A stretch of 8,635 nucleotides of DNA from CAITQP01 sp964387965 (GTDB lineage: Bacteria > Patescibacteriota > Minisyncoccia > Phycocordibacterales > UBA9973), in the NCBI GenBank assembly GCA_964387965.1, contig CAYLXO010000024.1:1-8635 (forward strand), read 5' to 3'. Under the pieces are notes generated by a model, which ran no database searches, was not told the DNA's origin, and was given only the letters and a program-made list of their open reading frames with translations. Below are positions 5,304 through 8,635 of the stretch, in pieces (the first letter of the stretch is position 1; each line of letters opens with the position of its first letter). A program made the translations under genes and the position numbers.

Positions 5304-5342
5304 AAAGAAAAATCCCGCAATGCGGGATTTTTCTTTTTAGTG
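5298..5342. terminator. 21-bp bidirectional terminator
   Basis: 5298-5318 pairs without mismatch with 5322-5342 around loop AAT; core ATCCCGC/GCGGGAT, with A-rich and T-rich arms interrupted by one G-C. It serves the convergent genes at 5100 and 5601, and contains the TAA of the former (5301-5303). Confidence 0.92.
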
Positions 5343-5346
5343 AATA

Positions 5347-5601
5347 TTACTTACCTGCCCATGTTTTCAATTCATCGTATGATGCTTCGCCACAAATAAA
5401 CTTATTTGTTTCTGTATTGAAGAAAAATGGTACACCGCCACAAAGATTTTTGTCATACTTTTCCATTGTCTTCATGTTCTCATCGTTGTGCCAAACTTCG
5501 AGACGATCTACCGTGACTCCCGTCTCTTTCTGCAACTGGTCGACGAGTGGCTCCATTTCATGACAGTGTGGACACTCTTTTCCGTAAAAATTTAATAACA
5601 T
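5347..5601 (-). CDS. Thioredoxin/glutaredoxin-like protein with CPHC active site
   Basis: 84 residues with a minimal thioredoxin fold: first strand MLLNFYGKEC, active site CPHC at 10-13, helix EMEPLVDQLQKE, second strand VTVDRLEVWH (29-38), helix NMKTMEKYD, and the cis-proline loop GGVPFF (Pro58), then a strand and a last helix. CPHC is the DsbA-type dipeptide, suggesting a more oxidising disulfide exchange protein than CGPC thioredoxins, but with no signal peptide it should be cytoplasmic. Two extra cysteines (54, just before the cis-Pro loop, and 70) are present. It could equally act on metals or mixed disulfides; the substrate is unknown. Leader of about 29 nt after TGC-TATACT, with the box shared with the 5100 gene. 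Confidence 0.85.
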   Translation of the reverse strand: MLLNFYGKECPHCHEMEPLVDQLQKETGVTVDRLEVWHNDENMKTMEKYDKNLCGGVPFFFNTETNKFICGEASYDELKTWAGK

Positions 5602-5615
5602 AGCTAGTTTTGTTT

Positions 5616-5627
5616 AATCTTATAATG
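5616..5627 (-). promoter_or_regulatory. Leader box CATTATAAGATT, copy 2
   Basis: Minus-strand CATTATAAGATT (5627-5616), 14 nt before the ATG at 5601 and 9 nt after the -10 at 5642-5637; the same sequence and the same two distances as copy 1 at 5074-5085. Confidence 0.45.
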
Positions 5628-5636
5628 CCTGTAATA

Positions 5637-5645
5637 AGTATAGCA
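5637..5645 (-). promoter_or_regulatory. Extended -10 (TGC-TATACT) of the thioredoxin-like gene
   Basis: Minus strand TGC then TATACT (5642-5637). Start near 5630. No good -35; that region overlaps the base of the rpsT terminator hairpin. Confidence 0.5.
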
Positions 5646-5660
5646 AAAACCGCGGGCTAA

Positions 5661-5694
5661 AACTAAAGCAGGAGCTAATGCTCCTGCTTTAGTT
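5661..5694 (-). terminator. Terminator of rpsT
   Basis: 15-bp perfect stem, 5661-5675 with 5680-5694, loop TAAT, core GCAGGAGC/GCTCCTGC. On the minus strand it follows rpsT and runs into TTTAGTTTTA. Its symmetry would also let it stop plus-strand transcription. Confidence 0.85.
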
Positions 5695-5723
5695 CGCTTG
5701 ATCAGCTTTGCTGATTTAAGGCG
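5695..5723 (-). terminator. Second hairpin directly after rpsT
   Basis: ATCAGC (5701-5706), loop TTT, GCTGAT (5710-5715), extended outward after a small interruption by CGCTT with AAGGCG. It begins 4 nt beyond the rpsT stop, ahead of the main terminator. No T run follows it, so an RNA-end protecting or processing structure is as likely as termination. Confidence 0.5.
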
Positions 5724-5727
5724 ATTT

Positions 5728-5982
5728 TTATTTTACGAGTCGTGAGAGTCGTGCCTTCTTTCGGCCTGCTGTATTCTTTTTGATAACACCGCGCTTTGCT
5801 GCCTTATCTACTGCTTGGAAAGCTTGTGCGAGCATCTTGCCTGCTTCGTCTTTCTTCCCTGCCTTTACTGCCTTTTCAATCTTCTTGATAGCATCTTTCA
5901 TTGCCTTTGTACGGCGGTCGTTTACTACCTTCTTGCGCTTTGACACGCGAATTGCCTTTTTTGCTGAACTTGTGATTGCCAT
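5728..5982 (-). CDS. rpsT: 30S ribosomal protein S20 (bS20)
   Basis: 84 residues, the usual size, very basic and almost wholly helical. The N-terminus ITSSAKKAIRVSKRKK, the central RRTKAMKDAIKKIEKAV (23-39) and the C-terminal AAKRGVIKKNTAGRKKARL (61-79) follow the S20 three-helix pattern; KRGVI.KN.A.RKKARL is the diagnostic end. It binds 16S rRNA early in 30S assembly. The gene stands alone, as in many bacteria. The likely -10 is TATAGT (6021-6016), giving a leader of about 27 nt that contains a 12-nt direct repeat (5993-6004 and 6008-6019). No Shine-Dalgarno sequence precedes the ATG. Two hairpins follow the stop. Identification is firm. Confidence 0.95.
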   Translation of the reverse strand: MAITSSAKKAIRVSKRKKVVNDRRTKAMKDAIKKIEKAVKAGKKDEAGKMLAQAFQAVDKAAKRGVIKKNTAGRKKARLSRLVK

Positions 5983-5992
5983 AAATATTACT

Positions 5993-6019
5993 TATGAATT
6001 ACTAATGTATGAATTACTA
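5993..6019 (-). repeat. Direct repeat in the rpsT leader
   Basis: TATGAATTACTA occurs at 5993-6004 and again at 6008-6019 (period 15), so the minus-strand leader carries TAGTAATTCATA twice. The upstream copy overlaps the candidate -10 TATAGT (6021-6016). Confidence 0.7.
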
Positions 6020-6063
6020 TAAAAACGTTTAGCAGGTCAAACACGAGACACCGTATTTGTGAT

Positions 6064-6072
6064 TGCTACAAT
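6064..6072 (+). promoter_or_regulatory. Extended -10 TGC-TACAAT without an adjacent start codon
   Basis: Same sequence as the -10 of the 3171 gene, but no ATG lies 6-8 nt downstream. It would start RNA near 6079 and give ruvA a second, roughly 65-nt leader, or a short untranslated RNA. Confidence 0.3.
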
Positions 6073-6132
6073 AACACATATACCGAAAAATCTCAAGAGC
6101 TATTAATACTATATACTGAGTACATCATACTG

Positions 6133-6138
6133 TATACT
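6133..6138 (+). promoter_or_regulatory. -10 box TATACT of ruvA
   Basis: TATACT at 6133-6138 preceded by TG, 6 nt before the ATG at 6145, predicting a leaderless mRNA. A second TATACT lies about 20 nt upstream (6112-6117). Confidence 0.5.
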
Positions 6139-6144
6139 CATACT

Positions 6145-6340
6145 ATGATTTCTCGCTTATCTGGGACGGTCGTTGACCTGACTGAAAAATATACGATTCT
6201 CGACGTTTCTGGTGTCGGATACAAAATTTTTTGTAGTACTGATACACTTGCAACGCTTTCGCTTGATACACTTGCATCACTTCATACACATCTTGCGGTA
6301 CGTGAAGACGCGCTTGATCTGTATGGATTCTCTAACGCGG
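6145..6340 (+). CDS. ruvA: Holliday junction branch migration protein RuvA, N-terminal part, broken by scaffold gap
   Basis: 65 residues before the run of N: the complete N-terminal OB-fold domain. Diagnostic pieces are MISRLSGTVVD at the start, the DVSGVGYKIF loop (20-29) and the THLAVREDALDLYGF end (48-62). RuvA tetramers hold the four-way junction while RuvB hexamers drive branch migration. The remaining part, about 130 residues with the helix-hairpin-helix domain and the RuvB-contacting domain III, would need about 390 nt and is not seen after the gap; the sequence there is a minus-strand gene. So the real gap must exceed 100 nt or the join is wrong. Truncation is an assembly effect, not evidence for a pseudogene. 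Confidence 0.92.
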
Positions 6341-6440
6341 NNNNNNNNNNNNNNNNNNNNNNNNNNNNNNNNNNNNNNNNNNNNNNNNNNNNNNNNNNNN
6401 NNNNNNNNNNNNNNNNNNNNNNNNNNNNNNNNNNNNNNNN
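6341..6440. other. Scaffold gap of 100 N
   Basis: Exactly 100 undetermined bases, a conventional placeholder for a gap of unknown length. It interrupts ruvA on its left and the 3' end of a minus-strand gene on its right. Confidence 0.99.
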
Positions 6441-6746
6441 TAAAGCTTCGCGAAAATTTTTCTCGTGGTCACTCTTGAAATGTTCGGCGTATGGTTCGTA
6501 CCACAATATTCTTCCCATAATTTCGCCTTTGTGAAAACCATCTGTCCTCCTCTTTATTGCACCAACGTCATTAAAACCATACTGAATTTCGTACGCAAGA
6601 AACTCGTCTTCTGTTATTTGCCGCCATTCATTGTTTGATAAAAACCAGAATAGCTTTTCGTTTAAGGGAGTAATCGGTGGTTTTGATTTCCCCGATGATT
6701 CGTTTGGTGAATCACCTGCCGTCCTATTTCTATTAAAAAATGCCAT
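6441..6746 (-). CDS. Hypothetical protein, C-terminus lost in the scaffold gap
   Basis: 102 residues are readable from ATG 6746 to the gap. A short hydrophobic/basic start (MAFFNRNR) is followed by a Ser/Pro/Lys-rich low-complexity linker (9-31), then a folded part rich in aromatic residues: KLFWFLSNNEWRQITEDEF (34-52), YEIQYGFNDVGAI, and GRILWYEPYAEHFKSDHEKNF (about 79-99). No membrane helix or known motif is recognised. An in-frame TTG at 6782 would add 12 residues, but ATG is preferred. It diverges from mutM. A TTGACA (6814-6809) lies upstream on the minus strand without a good -10 at the normal distance. The remainder of the gene and its product cannot be judged from this window. Confidence 0.6.
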
Positions 6747-6818
6747 AAAAAATATTTTGAGTGTGAAAAATCTTATATTCAATTTGATATTCCCATACCT
6801 ATTACTTCTGTCAATTGG

Positions 6819-6827
6819 TGCTATAAT
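6819..6827 (+). promoter_or_regulatory. Extended -10 TGC-TATAAT of mutM
   Basis: A consensus extended -10 with TATAAT at 6822-6827, 6 nt before the ATG at 6834, predicting a leaderless transcript. No good -35 is visible. Confidence 0.65.
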
Positions 6828-6833
6828 CCGCGC

Positions 6834-7769
6834 ATGCCAGAACTTCCAGAAGTACAGACAACAGTAAACGGCCTGAACGCAACTGTAAAAGGCCTCCGTA
6901 TCACAGATATATGGACGGATCTTGCAAAAAATACACTCGCTCGCGCTGATTATCGTGAATCTATAAAATACCTTCCGTTTTTCAAATCATTTGTACAAAA
7001 AACGCGTGGGGCAAAAATTCTCTCAGCCGAACGTCGAGCAAAAAATATTTTGCTAAACCTCTCAAACGAAAACACTATACTTATACATATGAAAATGACC
7101 GGACATATTTTGTACGGCGCATACACACAAAACAAAAAAGAAAATAAATGGTCTCCATCTGACAATGAAAAGAATGATGCACTTCGTGACCCCTTCAACG
7201 GACATATCCATTTTGTACTTTCACTTTCAAACGGAAAACATCTCGTACTTTCTGATGTACGCAAATTTGCAAAAGTAACAATACTCTCAACCGAAACTGC
7301 GCATGACTCAAAACACTTACGCGAACTTGGTCCAGAAATCTTTGAAAAAAGTTTCACAAAAAATACGTGGGTGCAACAACTCATGAAAAAACCCCGAGGA
7401 AAAATAAAATCAGTTCTTATGGATCAGTCGATCATTTCAGGAGTTGGCAATATCTACTCTGATGAAGCACTGTATCTTGCTGATATTCATCCCCTCTCTG
7501 TCGTCTCGTCAATCCCCCAACAAAAATTAGTTGAATTATTCCTTGCTACAAAAACTGTCCTCAAAAAAGGGATCGACTTCGGTGGAGACTCTACTAGTGA
7601 CTACCGCCGAATAGATGGAACCCGAGGAGAATTCAGTCATGAGCATAATGTATATAGACGAAAGGGTATGGCTTGTAAAAAGAAAAATTGTAGAGGTGTT
7701 ATAATACGAAGCGTCATAGGAGGTCGTAGTGCGCATTTTTGTAATACGCATCAACAACTTTATAAATAA
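6834..7769 (+). CDS. mutM: Formamidopyrimidine-DNA glycosylase (Fpg/MutM) with variant zinc finger
   Basis: Base-excision repair enzyme that removes 8-oxoguanine and formamidopyrimidines and nicks the abasic site. The N-terminal PELPEV supplies the Schiff-base proline (after Met removal) and the catalytic Glu; K70 in ERRAKNILL is the conserved beta-hairpin lysine; HMKMTG (85-90) and DVRKF (141-145) are family blocks; the H2TH region with the DNA-contacting loop is KSVLMDQSIISGVGNIY (about 192-208). The C-terminal zinc finger has Arg298 in GGRSAHFC, but its ligands read C281-x4-C286 and C303-x2-H306 instead of four cysteines in CxxC pairs. At 311 residues it is about 40 longer than most Fpg proteins, mainly through a Lys/Asn-rich insert near 97-122. 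Start fixed by PELPEV and the -10. Confidence 0.95.
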   Translation: MPELPEVQTTVNGLNATVKGLRITDIWTDLAKNTLARADYRESIKYLPFFKSFVQKTRGAKILSAERRAKNILLNLSNENTILIHMKMTGHILYGAYTQNKKENKWSPSDNEKNDALRDPFNGHIHFVLSLSNGKHLVLSDVRKFAKVTILSTETAHDSKHLRELGPEIFEKSFTKNTWVQQLMKKPRGKIKSVLMDQSIISGVGNIYSDEALYLADIHPLSVVSSIPQQKLVELFLATKTVLKKGIDFGGDSTSDYRRIDGTRGEFSHEHNVYRRKGMACKKKNCRGVIIRSVIGGRSAHFCNTHQQLYK

Positions 7770-7790
7770 CTAACATTTTGTACTAATTGT

Positions 7791-7985
7791 ATGTCAGGTG
7801 GAGAAGAAGGAGGTAGTGAGTGGTTTTCACTCTTTAAGTGGTTCATTCTTATTTTGGTTGGATTGTGGGTACTCTGGTATTTTACCGGAGGGCCACAGCG
7901 CGCTGAGAAACAGGGCAACAAACCATTCTTGCGACCGCTCGAGCCAATAGATAATGGCGAACCGTACGGTATAACTCCTCACTAA
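7791..7985 (+). CDS. Small single-pass membrane protein (unknown function)
   Basis: 64 residues: a Gly/Glu-rich acidic N-terminus (1-10), one strong hydrophobic helix at about 12-31 with several tryptophans (WFSLFKWFILILVGLWVLWY), then a basic Pro/Gly-rich tail. The acidic front and basic tail suggest an N-out, C-in orientation by the positive-inside rule; this is inference. No cleavage site follows the helix. It starts 21 nt after mutM and probably shares its mRNA; an internal TGT-TATAAT at 7697-7705 inside mutM could be a further promoter. The stop codon abuts the shared terminator stem. No known family is recognised. Confidence 0.72.
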   Translation: MSGGEEGGSEWFSLFKWFILILVGLWVLWYFTGGPQRAEKQGNKPFLRPLEPIDNGEPYGITPH

Positions 7986-8022
7986 ATGAAAATCACTCGC
8001 ATCTACGCGAGTGATTTTCATT
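7985..8022. terminator. 16-bp bidirectional terminator overlapping two genes' ends
   Basis: 7985-8000 pairs perfectly with 8007-8022 around loop ATCTAC; core TCACTCGC/GCGAGTGA with A and T runs outside. It includes the last base of the plus-strand stop and the whole TGA (8020-8018) of the minus-strand gene. Confidence 0.9.
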
Positions 8023-8491
8023 GGTCAAAGATACGATAGAGTACTATGCCCGCCGCCACTGATACATTGAGAGATTCTTTTTCTCCATGCATCGGGATTT
8101 CGGCGACTGTAGTACACAGTTTGAGCACTGCTTCAGAAATACCATCAACCTCATTCCCCATCACAACCGCGCATTTTTCTTTTGGCACAATAGATTTGTA
8201 ATCAATAGCCTTCGGAGATTGTTCGATTGCAATAACTTGATACTTTAATTTTTTCAGTTTTTTTATAAGCACCGCGGTGCTTTTTACTTGTTCCCATCCT
8301 ACTGATTTTTCGGCCCCGAGCGCAGACTTAGCAATATCTGCACGCACTCTTCCAAAACGATCAATAGGTGCCGGCGTAATTCCTGCTAAATATATCTTTT
8401 CAATTCCTACTGCATCTGCTGTACGAAAAATCGCCCCGACATTATGAGTGCTTCGAATATTATCCAAAATAAGAATTCGCTCTTCTTTCAT
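8018..8491 (-). CDS. SpoU/TrmH-family RNA 2'-O-methyltransferase
   Basis: 157 residues from ATG 8491: a bare SPOUT methyltransferase domain with no N-terminal RNA-binding extension. The three SpoU motifs are in order: motif 1 NIRSTHNVGAIFRTADAVG (11-29) with Asn17 and the catalytic-type Arg23; motif 2 VVMGNEVDGIS (109-119); motif 3 IPMHGEKESLNVSVAAGIVLY (132-152), forming the trefoil knot that binds S-adenosylmethionine. It should 2'-O-methylate a ribose in tRNA or rRNA; the short form is like TrmL or small TrmH members, but the exact target cannot be told. An upstream in-frame ATG (8500) overlaps the -10 TATAAT and cannot be on the transcript; 8491 is 7 nt after the box. It converges with the 7791 gene and sits next to tRNA-Lys, divergently. 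Confidence 0.9.
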   Translation of the reverse strand: MKEERILILDNIRSTHNVGAIFRTADAVGIEKIYLAGITPAPIDRFGRVRADIAKSALGAEKSVGWEQVKSTAVLIKKLKKLKYQVIAIEQSPKAIDYKSIVPKEKCAVVMGNEVDGISEAVLKLCTTVAEIPMHGEKESLNVSVAAGIVLYRIFDQ

Positions 8492-8498
8492 CTCGGGC

Positions 8499-8504
8499 AT
8501 TATA
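8499..8504 (-). promoter_or_regulatory. -10 box TATAAT of the SpoU methyltransferase gene
   Basis: Consensus TATAAT on the minus strand (8504-8499), 7 nt before the ATG at 8491. The ATG at 8500 is formed partly by the box itself, so the box fixes the start at 8491 and implies a leaderless mRNA. Confidence 0.65.
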
Positions 8505-8531
8505 CATAATTATTATATTTAGCATATATGA

Positions 8532-8560
8532 TTGATTAAATACATTTTTTATGGTATTTT
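8532..8560 (+). promoter_or_regulatory. Promoter of tRNA-Lys
   Basis: TTGATT (8532-8537), 17 nt ending in TGG, then TATTTT (8555-8560). Transcription would begin near 8567, leaving a 5' leader of about 17 nt for RNase P to remove. Confidence 0.5.
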
Positions 8561-8583
8561 CGAGTTTGTTCGTAGTTTTGTAT

Positions 8584-8635
8584 CCGCCCGTAGCTCAGTC
8601 GGTAGAGCAGCTCCCTTTTAAGGAGAGGGTCGCAG
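8584..8635 (+). tRNA. tRNA-Lys, anticodon TTT, 3' part outside the window
   Basis: The first 52 nt are visible. Acceptor strand CCGCCCG, then TA, D arm GCTC-AGTCGGTA-GAGC, anticodon stem with four good pairs (CTCC/GGAG) and loop CTTTTAA, giving anticodon TTT at 8617-8619, variable GGGTC, and the start of the T stem (GCAG). Similar to the well-known bacterial tRNA-Lys layout. The 5' base (C at 8584) follows from counting seven acceptor bases before TA and cannot be confirmed without the 3' half. Confidence 0.88.

Noticed and set aside
6241..6276. Direct repeat GATACACTTGCA (6241-6252, 6265-6276)
   Set aside because: In-frame within ruvA (DTLA repeated). The domain has normal length against the RuvA pattern, so it is chance codon similarity rather than a duplication.
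6282..6782. Minus-strand frame continuing across the N gap to 6282
   Set aside because: The part left of the gap is the antisense of ruvA; continuity through 100 N is artificial. Only 6441-6746 is kept.
6807..6814. Consensus TTGACA -35 on the minus strand upstream of the truncated gene
   Set aside because: At 17 nt downstream only AATATC is found, and the start codon is 62 nt away; not a convincing promoter.
7697..7705. TGT-TATAAT inside mutM
   Set aside because: Good -10 sequence, but within conserved coding sequence and about 85 nt before the next gene; kept only as a remark.
7807..7814. Perfect Shine-Dalgarno-like AAGGAGGT
   Set aside because: Lies inside the 7791 gene, encoding Glu/Gly residues, and no start codon follows at a usable distance.
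1..8635. CRISPR array, insertion sequence or prophage
   Set aside because: No regularly spaced direct repeats, transposase, integrase or phage-like gene were seen on either strand.

Overview
The window is AT-rich, gene-dense bacterial chromosome that looks like a Candidate Phyla Radiation (Patescibacteria/Parcubacteria-type) genome. This is an inference from several traits: short proteins, many small membrane proteins of unknown function, tiny intergenic spaces with compact bidirectional terminators, no convincing Shine-Dalgarno sequences, tRNA genes without an encoded CCA, and -10 boxes lying only 6-8 nt before start codons. No CRISPR array, insertion sequence or prophage gene was seen. A 100-N scaffold gap sits at 6341-6440.

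Layout. 1-2173 is a pyrimidine/competence block: a partial ComF-type phosphoribosyltransferase and a dihydroorotate dehydrogenase on the minus strand, divergent from orotate phosphoribosyltransferase on the plus strand. The two pyr genes are separated by only 24 nt holding overlapping divergent -10 boxes. 2174-3184 holds two convergent small membrane proteins separated by a nested, branched terminator. 3207-3545 is a gene-free, hairpin-packed element closed by a long-range 7-bp pairing (GGACCGT/ACGGTCC); it is the best candidate here for an undescribed structured RNA. 3615-4916 has two unrecognised proteins flanking a tRNA-Arg with the anticodon GCG, unusual for bacteria. 5036-5642 has a small membrane protein and a CPHC thioredoxin-like protein that converge on one terminator and share a 12-nt leader box at identical spacing. 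5657-6021 is ribosomal protein S20 with its leader and terminators. 6133-6746 is RuvA, broken by the gap, and a truncated unknown minus-strand gene. 6819-8504 is MutM/Fpg with a variant zinc finger, a one-helix membrane peptide and a SpoU-type RNA methyltransferase, the last two converging on a shared terminator. The window ends inside a tRNA-Lys.

How genes work together. PyrD and PyrE catalyse consecutive steps (dihydroorotate to orotate to OMP), and their overlapping promoters could balance the two. RuvA and MutM belong to recombination and base-excision repair; S20, the two tRNAs and the RNA methyltransferase belong to translation. A recurring feature is apparently leaderless transcription: in seven genes (pyrD, pyrE, the 2212 and 3171 genes, ruvA, mutM, the SpoU gene) a good -10 box lies 6-8 nt before ATG. 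In pyrE, the 3171 gene and the SpoU gene this rules out a more upstream in-frame start that overlaps or precedes the -10. All promoter, RNA-structure and taxonomic statements are made by eye, without searches or folding software.
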